This document shows positions 11,850-23,436 of a stretch of 64,000 nt of DNA, in pieces. Origin of the DNA: Clusia tigrina (taxonomy: Eukaryota; Arthropoda; Insecta; Diptera; Clusiidae); the NCBI GenBank assembly GCA_920105625.2, contig OV050030.1, positions 412,563,034-412,627,033 on the forward strand, given 5' to 3'. A model generated the notes under the pieces. It was not told the DNA's origin. It ran no database searches and saw only the letters and a program-made list of their open reading frames with translations. Numbering within the stretch: the stretch's first letter is position 1; each line of letters opens with the position of its first letter. Position numbers and translations under genes: made by a program.

Positions 11850-12640
11850 AATGATCATTGTGCAGAATATGCCTAAAAACTAAATGCTTTCGGATAATCA
11901 ATATATGGTTTCCTTGTAATATCAGAAATTTGTCACCTTTCTCCCATTTGAAGAGTCGAACATTCATAGTCCTTAACGCAGTGCTAAATGAGTACAAGCG
12001 ATTTCGACTTAAATCTGATCTATTTTTAAACCCGATCTATTTACTATCAAGAAGTTCATCACAAGATAATTCATCCCTGTTTGTCTCAATTCCCTTCAAT
12101 TGGAAAATGGTTCTTTGAAACCAAATGATTGGAAAGTATTTCAAAATTCAAAATGCGTCTCTTTTTTTAAACATAAATTTTTCAATACTTGTGTCAAAAA
12201 CAAATAATTTTCTGGAGACGAGCCTGCACCTGTCACTCATCGATTATTCTAGGAATTAGCTGCGAGGTTCAGAACCAAGCAAGAACAATATGTTTGCACT
12301 AACAGGCGTTATTGGGACCATGTCAACTAATGTTCTTTTAATAAACAAAATAAACATAGATGATGTAGCAGAGCTATTCAACACAACCATACAATGAGCT
12401 ACTGGATCTTCCACATTGGAAATCAGCATCAGTCATAATCATCATAATGTAAGCCAGGCTGTTAAGGAGCGACTACAAGAAAAGAGTAGACTGCGTCGAA
12501 TTTGGAAAATTACTTGAAAAATAGTCCATTAAAAAAAAATTTTCGGAAAGTGTTTCAAAATTAAAAATGCTCCTCTTATTGCATCTTCATATTTTAAGGG
12601 AATTACATGAAATTATATTTTGAATTACAATTTAATTCAG
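11850..12640 (+). mobile_element. I-like LINE repeat fragment
   Basis: The plus strand from about 11960 to 12180, and again at 12520-12610, matches the minus strand of 30660-30440. Shared words include AATTTCGACTTAAATC-like sequence, CACAAGATAATTCATC, TTGGAAAATGG and AAATGCTCCTCTTATT. The region at 30.4 kb belongs to an I-like LINE, so this is another decayed copy in the opposite orientation. No reading frame survives. Confidence 0.5.
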
Positions 12641-12719
12641 CTTTTAAATGAATTCATATTAATTTATAATATATTATCTATAGTATGCACAGTTTTATTA
12701 TACTATTTCTTTCTAGTTT

Positions 12720-12840
12720 CCAGTATGTGTCGTTGAAGTTTTTGGCATTATTCATATTAAAAAATTTGTTCACTGACAACTGTTTCGTTTATTTTGTAAT
12801 TGACACAACTGTAATATTTGGCCAACCTAAAACACTTGTG
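12720..12840 (-). repeat. Dispersed repeat shared with 28590-28700
   Basis: The reverse complement (TGTTTTAGGTTGGCCAAAT, then TTGTGTCAATTACAAAATAA and ATAATGCCAAAA) matches 28590-28700 on the plus strand in the same order. The copies are in opposite orientation. The family is not recognised. Confidence 0.55.
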
Positions 12841-13004
12841 TAGTTACTTCTTTGAATTTGTTCATGTTTATTTTTCCAGTTATATACTTCAAATGAATGT
12901 TACTCTACAAAGTAGAGTCTACATAATCGCCTGTATTCACAATTGCTCTACATTAATTATTAATATTCAAGGTCAAGCCTAGAATTATGCTACAACCGTG
13001 GCAC

Positions 13005-13860
13005 CTTCACCAGGAAAGAACAACAAAGAAGCATTCATTGCTCCATTAAAGCCAGAAAACAGAGAATCCATCTCCTTCAGTTGCTGCCTACCTACGTGAG
13101 TCCTTATTAGGAAGACAAGTATTGTCTTCATCCATTAAAATTTTATATTTCAGCAAATTGTTGCAGACAATACTGCTACAACTGTTGCAAATCGTAATAA
13201 AATGGATGCGTCACAACAAAAGTGTTTTGATCTGGAGAAATTGTGCCTTGCTCTTAAAATTGAAAACTATCTGAGCAGCGTCGAAAACGCTAATCTTAAA
13301 ATAGCAGGTAAATGGAATTCTTTAATTCCATTCAGTAACGAGTACTTCATACACTATGCAACTGAGGAAGAGGAGCTTGGATTAGAAACTGGCTGGACAG
13401 TCAAAAATATACACCGAGGAAAAAGCGTAAAACAGAGGTTACACTAGAAGGACACACTGAAGCAGAAAATCTGAAACAAACTACTGTAAAAAAGAGAAGT
13501 GAACAATGTCCTTCTCTTGGTATGAGTTTAGTAAATATAAAGGTATGCAAACCATCATCGAAAAATGTGAAGCAAGATTTTACAATTCCCTTATTAGGCA
13601 ACGGTATTCTAAAAGTGACGACTATTATAGATCTCCCATCTCTATCCGAACTGAATTTGCACTGGTTCCTATATGAAAATAAACAGATAAGGCCAATCGG
13701 AGTACTTGCAAAAAACGTCCACGACTTGAGTGCTACTAGACTGATCATCAGTGACTTGCAACAAAAGAGTTTAAAAGTTCTAAATTCAAATTGAAAAATA
13801 AAAAACCACGCGGACATAAGGAAGATATCGATAAGTTATTCGCTATTGAAATTTACACTC
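13005..13860 (+). pseudogene. Unrecognised coding-like fragment
   Basis: One frame is open from 13202 to 13447 (begins MDASQQKCFDLEKL). After a shift near 13400, another frame carries on through a Lys-rich stretch (TPRKKRKTEVTLEGH) and NGILKVTTIIDLPSLSELNL to 13794. A third frame then adds LKNKKPRGHKEDIDKLFAIE up to about 13860. Two small frameshifts join what reads like about 215 continuous non-repetitive residues. An intron may lie upstream (TTTCAG at about 13150), with more coding-like sequence at 13010-13080 (APLKPENRESIS). I do not recognise the protein. It could be a processed or relocated host gene copy or an unfamiliar transposon protein. Confidence 0.4.
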
Positions 13861-13864
13861 AATA

Positions 13865-15290
13865 GTTGATCGTGTGAACTTATTCTTTATGTAAAAGTTG
13901 CCAGAATATTATTGTCCACGAGTAGAGAAAGCTGATGTGGGCTTGGATCGATTCAAATTACCCTTTCATGTAAGTTAAACCACTGCGAGGCACATTACTA
14001 CCAAATCTAATTCATATATTATCATTAGGAGCATATATAAGGTAATTTTCGGTGGGGTACCCAGAGCTGATTACAAGAGAAAAAGGCGTGTCCTTTATAT
14101 GAACGACCCCAATTCTTGTGTATGGATTTGTAACGTCAATATTCTTTAAAAATTTCATCAACAAATTTTGTATAGACACATTTTTTTGTTGTTTTTTTAT
14201 AATTAACTTATTTATTAAATCTTTCTTACAATAATTGACACTCACAATAAATTGTGAAATGTTAACAGCTAATTATGGATAAATGTGTTCTTCGTCAGAG
14301 GGCGGAGCATACCTGGATCAAAGAAATATTTTACACATTTACATAACGCAACATTATGCAGGACAATGGAGAGAGACAATTGATCATTATTTCAGCAGAT
14401 TTAAGGTATCTTTCCTTTTTAACAGCTGATGATATTTATTTGACAATGGGGTCCCTTACCAAGCTGTTCGGGTGTAGTTCCAACTTATGTATGTGTTATT
14501 ATATTTGTTTTTATCACACTATGTGCGGGGCACAAATATTTAAGAGAAACTAATGGAAAACCATTATTAAACATTAATTAATTTTTATTTTATAATTTTA
14601 ATTCAATTCTGAGCAGCTTCAACAAATCGTGTTTCTGCACCTCAGCTGGCACTATTCGAAAGAAAGGAGAAATTTTTATTTTCGGGCTTTAGCCGTGCGA
14701 CTTCGTGTACGTATGTCAAACGGTACCTTTGATGCACGTGTGTAGACGAAGAGCGGCTTACAAATTGGACAAGCCACAATAACAACAATATATGGACCAT
14801 TGTTCGAGATGCATGCATATGAAGATATTATAAGTTTAATAAACATCTGGTTAGTCATGACACAATACTCGTATATGCTTTTCTTCAAACCTCTTAATGC
14901 CAGGCCAAACAGAATCCTTCTCTCCTTCATTCTCTTTTCTATTTTTCTTTCTTTGCTAAGCAGCAAAAAAAAAACAAACGTCACGAAAACGGATTCAATC
15001 AAAAAACGAATGTGTCTTTAATTGGTTTCTACTTTCATATAATTATGGGTGTGTTCGCTTCGTAATTATTATTAGTCCCTCTAGAGTATCTTGTGTAATT
15101 CAGGGAGTTCCTGTAACAGTTTGAAGGATCACAAATTCTATTATGTTATGAAAGTTTCTAAAATGATGTTTTTGTGCGATTTTTTGTTGGCGAAGTCATC
15201 GATGATATCGTCGTAAGTAATCTTGTTCATTAATTCCGACTCTCTGCATAAAAGAGCTAAAGTGTTTAATATTTTTTGACTTAAGGTCGA
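13865..15290. other. No gene recognised
   Basis: A+T-rich stretch. A 77-codon minus frame at 14012-14245 (contains GVVHIKDTPFSLVISSGY) and a 108-codon minus frame at 14676-15002 are open but match nothing I know. I do not call them. Confidence 0.4.
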
Positions 15291-15299
15291 TCTTATATA

Positions 15300-17320
15300 A
15301 TTTTATACACTTTTTGGCAAGAAAAGTTTCTCTCACTCGAAGAATTTGTCGCTGGAGTACAAAATTCCATACGAAGAGCTATACCCAAGTTAGGAGAACC
15401 GTTCTGCAAACTCTGTTTTCGCAGAAGCGAAGTTAGAGTTTCCAATGATTCAGAATCTTGTATTACCAAAATTCTTTCCGAAGCTTTGAAAATGTATGCA
15501 GTCTTGAACTAAGTCAGTCTCTCTGAATCAGTAAAATACGTTTCTTCCAAGGAAAGGGGTTGATGATGACAATTCACTCATTTTGGTCAGAAGTGAAAAC
15601 TCTTCATTGAACTTGTTGTAGGTCTCCTGCTTACATTTTTCTAAGTTTTAATGGCATCATGCCAAGAATCTCTCGAGCTTATACATGCATCCTCTACAGT
15701 TGAGAAGTGGGTGAGGCATACTCTCATTAGCGTTTTCCCTTCTCCGATTTCAGTCATTAATTTTTACCAGCGTTGTGTCGAACTTACAAAAAAATTGTGG
15801 ATTTCTTGGAGTAATATAAAAAAGCGACATGCTTTTGTGCAAGATTCAGCATTCGCAGTTAGCACTAAATTTAAAGAGTGGGCAGAGGAAGGAACGAAAA
15901 AAGCAAACGGTGCTTGGCTTTCAATTTTAGCTTGTACCAGACATATTCGCGGCATTATCATATGAGTGTCTACGACAGTCTTCCATATTTATTCCCAAGG
16001 TGTTTAGTTCCGAAGTAACGACAGATCTTCAGCTTTATGTCCCACCGAGGGTAAAAACTTGAGAAATCTTTCAAAACGTATCGAATCACGAGGTTGAGTT
16101 GGTCTACATGTGCTATATTTGGTAAGGAATCGATAAGAACGGAAAAGTATTTCGCCCTTCTTATATCGTCTCCAATCGGCTTCAAGACTTTACGACCCAT
16201 CAAGTGAACAAACTTATCGCAAACGATCCTTGATAAGTAAGTGTAGTACTTCCAAATCCTTGCTTCCTAAACTGTTCAATATGACAGGCTAAAAAAGAAT
16301 CGAACTCAGCTGACAGTTCTAAAATCATAAAATAATTTCCGAAGTGTGGATCACCGCACGTTTCATATTTTGCTCTAAAAGAAAGTACCTCTTGAACACA
16401 GCCGCTCCACTACAACAACAACCCTCTTCAGAACGTTTCTCTACTAAGTAATGTCTTCATTAATTTGGAGATGCCATAAATTGTTGATTCGACCATCAAT
16501 CTCACTTCTAGCTTTCAGACTAGATTTATGACACGCATAGTTTTCATGCTGAGGTACCCGGTACTCTGAATTTTTCCAATCATTAAATCCTTCGTTCTCA
16601 TGTGTCATTCTTCAATGGACCGACTGACATTCCGCAATATACGGAACTTTCAGAATAAACCCATTTCGGTTCTTCACTTAATTGTTTTAAGTTTTCTTTT
16701 GAAGATACTCACTGACAAGAAAAGACGGTATTCAGCATATAGTTTTTCACTCTTAGAGACGACTCATTTTGATTGAGGACGCATCTTGCGATATTCTCCA
16801 TTAAGGTATCGTTGAAGTCCCATAAGGCTGGATCTTTGTTTGGATTTACTGTTGCTTGCACTTGGTTATCGTTTAATGTCTGAGTCTCAGATGCATTCTC
16901 AATTTAGGAACTGCTTGACTTATTGATGATTTCTCTTCGTCAAGAACATAACTATAATTTTTTTCAACAGATGACTGTTGGGCTGCTGAGTTCAAATCCG
17001 TTTCATCTTTTCCAGATTGAATTGCTTCCGTGCACGTAAATAAATATTGCGAAGTCTGGTTCCATCGTTCGAAGTTCATATTGGTGGCTTTGTTACCACA
17101 CCATTCACATAAATAACAGCAATTATTCGCGCTACAGTCTGCGTACGTCGCTCCATCTCTGTCATTATTGTTGTGTTTGCATGTAGTAGTATGTAGCTTA
17201 GTTTTTAAAGACCCCAGGTAAGCAAGACCGCTACAAAAAAAAGATTCCCAAATTTGCCGCTCCTAAAATCTGCCGCCCTGGGATCAACCCTACTCAGCCT
17301 GCTGGTAAATCCGCCACTAG
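15300..17320 (-). mobile_element. hAT element relic, ZMYM1/TTF-type transposase
   Basis: The minus strand carries a decayed hAT transposase of the zinc-finger MYM-type 1-like group. In order it reads RWNQTSQYLF (about 17060), EIDGRINNLW (about 16490), a VLKRVVVVVERL block (about 16430-16395), MGRKVLKPIGDDIRRAKYFS then VLIDSLPNIAHVDQLNL (16203-16090), and VPSSAHSLNLVLTANAESC (about 15900-15845). Stops and shifts interrupt every section. At 17303-17320 the plus sequence GGTAAATCCGCCACTAG is the reverse complement of TAGTGGCGGATTTACC, close to the terminal repeat of this hAT group, so the 5' end lies there. I could not find the other end. Confidence 0.75.
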
Positions 17321-17321
17321 T

Positions 17322-17490
17322 CAATCGCTTGTGTTATATCTAGGAAGACTGCTGGGCAGTATTCCTTATTTTCTAATCACTTCTTAATAATCGTGACGAT
17401 GCTATGCACTTGTTCTATCGTGTTTGTGGGATCATTAGTCCGCCAGTTATCAAAGGCCTTTATAAGCAGTTTTTAAATAATTGGCCTGTG
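17322..17490 (-). pseudogene. Jockey-like RT fragment interrupted by the hAT
   Basis: The minus strand reads NTIEQVHSIVTIIKK, stop, LENKEYCPAVFLDITQAID and then runs into the hAT terminus at 17320. This is the RT block before and including motif A (FLDvaqAFD.VW) of jockey-type LINEs. The interruption falls inside motif A, so the hAT appears to have inserted into an older LINE. Confidence 0.65.
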
Positions 17491-17716
17491 AAGTTGAGAT
17501 GATATACGGTGTGAAGAAAGTGTAGATAAGGATACAGCATAATATTTGATCCTGTAGCAGAATTAGACGACTGAACTAAACTGTGAAGTATATATTGATA
17601 ATGGTTCGCATTTAGATTCAATTAAATGTATGAAAGTGTATAATATTCATACCTGCAGATTGAGAAAGCGTCAAAATGAATACACATATAGGCATTTGTT
17701 GGTGGATTTGAATGTG

Positions 17717-18926
17717 TCTGGGAAAAATTCTTGGCGGTTTTTTTAAATAAAATTCAACTGGTTTTCTTATTGTGTCGAAATGAATTTATTTAAATCAAAT
17801 ATGCTGCGTTATTATCCACAATGTGTGGTCATTTTTCGGGTAGAGCCATGATGCCATCGGTGAATACCTTCTGTGGATTCACGTTGCAAATTAAATCAAG
17901 TGCGTTTAGCAGTTTTCTTTTGAAAGCAGTTATGTGTTATTAAGAGATTTCTACAGAGATCAGAACAAGTGATATTCAGAGGGTGCTATATCTGGACTAT
18001 ATGCTGGTTGCATCAAAACTTCCCAACGAATCTCTTGCAATTTGTGGCGGGTCATCAAAGAAGTTTGTGGTCGGGCGTAGTCATGATGGATGAAAACATC
18101 TTTCGTATTCAATTCGGGCCAATTTCTTTCAATTGCCTCACATAATCTCTATAGTTGTCCACAGACGAGTTGAGATTCAATCATCTGACCAACAAGCTCA
18201 TGGTAGACGATTCCCTTGTAGTCTAACCACACACACAGCATCGCCTTCTTCGGCGTCAATCCTGGCTTCGTAAAGGCTCCTGACGGCTCACCATCCCTTG
18301 TCCACGACCATTGACGCTTCTGATTGTCGTACGTGACCCATTATTCATCACGGGTTTCGAGCCATTTTGTTGATTTCATTGGGTTTCGCAGCGCATCGCA
18401 GATGTTAATTTGGTCTAACTTGTTTTTCGCTTAACTTATGAAGAACCCATACATCGAGTTCCTTTCTGTAGCCAGCTTTGTGTAAATTATTCAAACCAGT
18501 TTTGTGGTCAATGCCAGCTCCATACCAATGTCGACACTGTTGATATCCTTATCTCGCTGGATTCTTTTAAGAATTGCAATCGCTTTTTAAGCGATTGGAC
18601 GACCAGAGTGTGGCATATCACATCAAAATTCCCCGAACGAAAGCGTGCGAACCATGTGCGTGCAGCAGATTTTGATAAAGTACCGTCACCGTACAAGGCA
18701 AACAATTTTTCACAAGCCTGCGCAGCTTTCTTTCCTTTATCGTAATGATATTACGAAATTTTCATTATTTTTCACCATTTGCAACCGCAAACACCAATTT
18801 CGATGTGTATTCACTCAAAGTGACTCTGAAAGTGACTGTTTTACCTGACTTGTGCGAGCTGTGTTTCGTGAGTTACTTGCTATTGACGCCATCTATCGGG
18901 AAAACCGCCACGAACTTTTTCCCAGA
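17717..18926 (-). mobile_element. Mariner element (mori-like), dead, with terminal repeats
   Basis: Terminal inverted repeats are visible: TCTGGGAAAAATTCTTGGCG at 17717 and, at 18926-18901 on the minus strand, TCTGGGAAAAAGTTCGTGGC. A TA follows the right end; the left dinucleotide is TG. The transposase on the minus strand reads YGDGTL and WFARFRSGNFDV (18690-18610), KAMLCVWLDYKGIVYHEL (about 18245-18190), FIHHDYARP (about 18100-18070), and WEVLMQPAYSPDIAPSEYHL (about 18020-17965). The last position of the DD34D triad is Glu here. Several stops and shifts are present. Confidence 0.85.
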
Positions 18927-18929
18927 TAT

Positions 18930-19400
18930 ATACTTAAGCAGATATTAATGACAACATTTTATGCAAATCTGATATAGTTGTAATTGGATAGTTCTAGCTA
19001 CAATGAAATCGGTAACTTTTCTTTAAAGTTACTTCAGATAGAAGATGATTCGAAAAACAATAAGTCATAAAGAAGAGAACTGCAAAAGAATACTAAATTG
19101 AATTTTATTATAATCTTATTATTATTTGTTTTAATCTTGGGCTTCGTCTCACCTAAATTAATAATTTTAACGTTTATAATCTTGGAGAAAATAAATGAAT
19201 TTGTAATTTTCTCTTCAATTATATGATACGGTAAAATTGGACTTAGTATTCCAATTACTTAAGATAAGCAACCCACTAAGACATGAGGAAGATGCAAATA
19301 CTATTACACCAACAAGAACTACAAATAAATAGTACATGATGCCAGAAGCTATAGAAGTATTTAGGGAAGAGTTAATAAATAAAGAAAAACAATAGTGGGT
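18930..19400. other. No gene recognised
   Basis: A+T-rich sequence without motifs. Confidence 0.4.
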
Positions 19401-19410
19401 AAAATTCTAA

Positions 19411-19776
19411 GTGATAAACCTTTTTTCAGACACTCTAAAAGGGAATAAGCAGATGAGGAAATGTTATCCATTTGTTGTACATTTGCTATATATAAACTAT
19501 GATTATCAAACTGAAAGAATTTTAAGTAATGGTGAAATAGAATTATTATTTATAGAAGATCTTCAAAATAAATCTTATATTCAAATAATGTCTGTCAAAA
19601 TTATAAACTCTTTCGAAATGGATATTTCTCAAGTTGTACATTATACAAATAAAATGATAAAAGAGTTACCAATGATCTGTCTTAGAGTACGGTCGACTAC
19701 TTTCTCGCGCAATAAAAAATTTCTTCTTCTTATTGTGTCAGAATATACTCAGCAGAAAACTTGTTTTTACAATTAA
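19411..19776 (+). CDS. Unrecognised open frame, 121 codons
   Basis: An open frame with a non-repetitive composition (includes LSNGEIELLFIEDLQNKSY and FEMDISQVVHYTNKMIKELP). No domain, signal peptide or membrane segment is evident. It ends about 20 bp before an I-like LINE ORF1 begins to be readable, so it may be transposon 5' sequence or an unrelated older relic. Possibly not a gene. Confidence 0.25.
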   Translation: MINLFSDTLKGNKQMRKCYPFVVHLLYINYDYQTERILSNGEIELLFIEDLQNKSYIQIMSVKIINSFEMDISQVVHYTNKMIKELPMICLRVRSTTFSRNKKFLLLIVSEYTQQKTCFYN

Positions 19777-19799
19777 AATTTGAACGTGTACCGAGCCAC

Positions 19800-21440
19800 G
19801 ATGGCATCCGATCCCGGTGGAGGAGACCAAAACTACTACTCCATTCTAGAGGAAAGTCCAAAAAAAAGAAAATTTTACCTAAATAATAACCATGACTTTC
19901 CAATCATTAAAACAGTAAAAAAGTGACATATAAAGTTTGCCCCAAATTCATTTTCTTAAAAAATAATGACGAAGAAACGACCGAATAGGTTTTTACAGTG
20001 GCCAAAGCCTTAGAAAGTATAACTACTGAACAAACTTTACAAACAACTTTTACAAGAGAAGGACACCTATTAATTCTGACAAAAAATGAACAACAAGCAA
20101 ATCGCTTCCTAGCAAACAAGCTCTCAAACTTTTGGAACATTGAAGTTACACTGCACCCGACCCTAAATATATCGAAGGGAGTCATATATTCTGAGCATCC
20201 TGTACATTTAACTGAAATAGAAACAGTGCAAGGTTTAAAATCACAACAAGTGACGGAGTACAAAAAAATAACTAAATTAAAAGACGGGAAAATAATAAAC
20301 ACCCCTCTCCACATTCTCTCCTTCAACACCTACGATATTCCATACAAAGTAGATGATGAGTGGGTCAAAGTTAAGGTCGAACCTTACATACCATCACCAA
20401 TGCAATGTAAAAACTTTTTCTTAATTGGGCATACAAAAAACACTGCAAAAATGAAAAGAAATGTTTCGTATGTTCAACAGCTGAACTCGAATGCGTTAAC
20501 TGTAGACAAGAGCATCGTTCAAACAACAAAAACTGCGTAACTTAAAAAATATGACAAGAAATTCTCAAAGTAAAAACAATCAAAAAATGCACTTTCCTAG
20601 AGGCTTTACACTCAGTTAACGAATCCAACTAAAACTATCATACATTAACCGATAAACTAGAAGAAGCAGTTGCCACTACAAACAAAAGCTTCAATAGAGA
20701 AAACAAAACAATACAAACAACTACAACAGCAACAACAAAAAACACTATCATTGACAAGAATACAGTAATTTCCCCTAATCGAAAAAAATTGAATCAACAA
20801 CAAAACTTTAAACAAGACTGATACTCCTCAAACATATATAACGGAAAAATACAATTCACCTAAATCTATCAACATAGAAAACACTCAAAAATACAATATA
20901 CCAACAACAAGCTCTCTTACAAACAACAATCACTCTCCAGAAGCCCATAAAACTTCCTCATCAGATCTCTCTCAATTCACATTCACACACCTACCAAACC
21001 TTGAAAACTGAAACAACCCAAACAACAACAAATCAATAAACGCAACAGAAAAGAAATCAGCTCTGAGCCAGACATGGAAACACTGAATACCCTTTCCATT
21101 TGTTTAAATAATTTACACAAATGTCAAGAGTGTTTACTTTAGAACTCAATTAGTATATATGGTCGATTACTTTAGTGGTACCTTAATGGCTACCACAATA
21201 ACTACAACGAGCTCCAAATTTTAATTAAAAATAAAAAACCAAACATTATATCTCTGCAAGAAACCCACCTAAAATAACATACTCCAACCCGTTTAGTTCC
21301 AAAAAATGTCTCCCTCTATGAAAAAAGCCATATCGACTCTACCTCCTCAAATAAAATTGAACACTCTTTGCTCAATATCAATTCAACTTTCCTAGCCATA
21401 GCGAAACATTTCGGGTTCAATGAAAATGTTAAACTATTTG
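19800..21440 (+). mobile_element. I-like LINE: ORF1 and start of ORF2, broken
   Basis: A frame at 19998-20540 resembles a LINE gag: FTREGHLLILTKNEQQANRF, FNTYDIPYKVDDEWVKVKVE, then PYIPSPMQCKNFFLIGHTKN, where the first zinc knuckle normally lies. The knuckle is degraded (CKNF instead of C..C, no last Cys). At 21195-21290 the start of an ORF2 endonuclease is readable (NYNELQILIKNKKPNIISLQ, then ETHLK). Between them is A-rich, Thr/Asn-rich linker with stops. The similarity stops near 21440, so the copy is truncated. Confidence 0.7.
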
Positions 21441-21444
21441 GTAC

Positions 21445-22500
21445 ATACGCCAAAATACATAATGCAGATGAAATGATTGTGGAAATTTTGTCATTAGAAA
21501 CGAGAATGCCGCTAACTCAGTATCAGAAAGAATTGTCGTCAGCAAAAATATATGACATGATAACGATTGGTTTCGCATTTTGAAATCAATGTGAACCAGT
21601 ATTTGCATTACTATCAAATTTACGGTTGAAACTTGGATATTAATTCATGTACAAAATAAGGATATTTACTGTTTTAAATCGACAGTAATATCAGTTTTGC
21701 ATAAGGCAGACTCCCTCAGTATCAACAAATATATTTGGACCTTATTACCATACAATTGGAGAAAAACGCTAACATATGAATCTGCTGCTCTTGTTAGAGG
21801 GTGGTTGAAGTCATTATATCGGGATTACGGCTTTATCGATGTACAAGGCACACTTAGGCCATTATTGACCCTTTGTGCTACCCCATGACACACAAGTTCT
21901 ATTCCCTTTCAATTGTCCAGCCATTTGGAGCTTTTCATGAAGCAGTTGATGGAGCTTATATTTTTGTATGAGAATTTCTCCCAGAGAGTCCAGAAAGTAG
22001 TCAACCAGGAAAGTGTATCTTCTTTTGGACAGCACTGGATAAATGAATTCTTGTAAATCCTCATCCATGCAACTCCTGCTATGCGATGATTACCTAGGGT
22101 CTAGTGTCCCATTAGGACACTTATGATGGTACCTATAATTGGTCTATTTATATATATTAAATCTTTTGATTCCTTGACGTTTATTTCAGGCAAATCTACC
22201 TATTTTGAATTATGTTCTTTCGGACTAGTACCTGCCCCCAGCGTCTAAGGATATTGTATTAATTAGTAGCTTTATTTATTTTATTTAATTTTCTTTAATA
22301 GAAGTAAAGCTTCACATGTCATTGGTCGTATCAATCAGTGCTTCACATTAACTACCTTACAACTCTCTCTCGTCCATACGTTTTGATCTGCACGGAACTC
22401 TTTGGTAAAGTAATACGTCGGGAGACCGTTATGAGCTTTGGTGCTCAAATCGTCAGTGAGTTGTTCTCTTCAGAACCCGGCTGAGGAGGAACACTCATGG
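21445..22500. other. Unassigned; short coding-like frames
   Basis: Frames at 21697-21888 plus (contains YNWRKTLTYESAALVRGWLK) and 21862-22068 minus (contains VLSKRRYTFLVDYFLDSLGE) have protein-like composition but overlap or stop early. I recognise neither. The rest is A+T-rich. Confidence 0.35.
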
Positions 22501-22519
22501 TATGTGGTTACTTTGTCAT

Positions 22520-23330
22520 GAAGCGCGAGATGCTGGAAACTTTGGAACCCTGAGATTTTGGAACCCTTTTTTCATTGCGCAGCGCTATCATTACTCACAC
22601 AGCCGAAGTGCATAAAGGGGTCCACTTTTCGATGGTTTCACACATTTGTGACGTCAAATAATAGTCGCTTGCATGTGGCAATGGGAATACATATGTTTGA
22701 CTAGCTGGTTGAATTGATATTGTGGTGCTCTCTCGAGCAAGTTAATCCACTTTGAAGTTCATTGGCTGTGGCCGGTAATTTACCTCAGATGCAGACTAGT
22801 CTGCTTAGGCATCTCGTCTATAGATTTACCGCAGCTCTTGACGGATTTTGATGTAATAATCGCCGAATCTAGGAAGAGCAAAGGCGCCTGCCTATCAGAT
22901 AGAATACAAATATCTTGTCCAGATATCTTCTTCTTCTTAAGTCAAGACATTGACATCCTGTATAGGCCCGACTTCAGCTTTAAATACTCCGCTATGGTCG
23001 GGAAACACATGCTAATGTCCAGATATTCCAAGAATACACCACCTCCCTGTAGCTTAGATCCATTGGTGTAGATATGAATCTGTTTTTTTATGGGGGGTGG
23101 GGAGTTGCGTCCTTCCATTCGTCACTGGGAGAATCGAGATCCTCCAAGTGCCATTGAAGGCATAGCATGTTGTGTTGTAATCACAACAGTTAAGAATCGT
23201 CGTACCATAGACGCGTATCCTACATATCTAGCATTGGTGCGTAGCTGAATTTGAAGCCGTTCTTTAGCTAATAAGTCTAACAAGCAGAAAACAAGCATTA
23301 CTTGGAAACTGCCATTGGAGTCTTTCTAAT
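22520..23330 (-). pseudogene. LOA/R1-like LINE fragment: RNase H domain
   Basis: The minus strand reads IHIYTNGSKLQGGGVFLE (about 23080-23025), the RNase H opening (YTDGSK) with the catalytic Asp replaced by Asn. SDRQAPLLFLDSAIIT follows (about 22895-22850), where SDSQAA is expected. ITGHSQ, stop, TSKWINLLERAP (about 22775-22725) corresponds to VpGH..i.GNe.AD.LAR. It is a decayed piece of a LINE ORF2 C-terminus. Confidence 0.6.
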
Positions 23331-23436
23331 GCCACTTATGAACATCGCCGCCGTCAGTGTAGGTCAAAAAATATATACATGGATAATATTTATCCTTCCC
23401 GATTCATAAAAATTATATTTCGTATAATACTAACTA

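Noticed and set aside
11713..11997. 94-codon minus frame
   Set aside because: The plus strand of part of this stretch matches an I-like LINE at 30.4-30.7 kb, so the minus frame is a chance opening.
13401..13817. 138-codon minus frame
   Set aside because: It opposes the plus-strand coding-like fragment, whose composition is more protein-like; no domain is seen in the minus frame.
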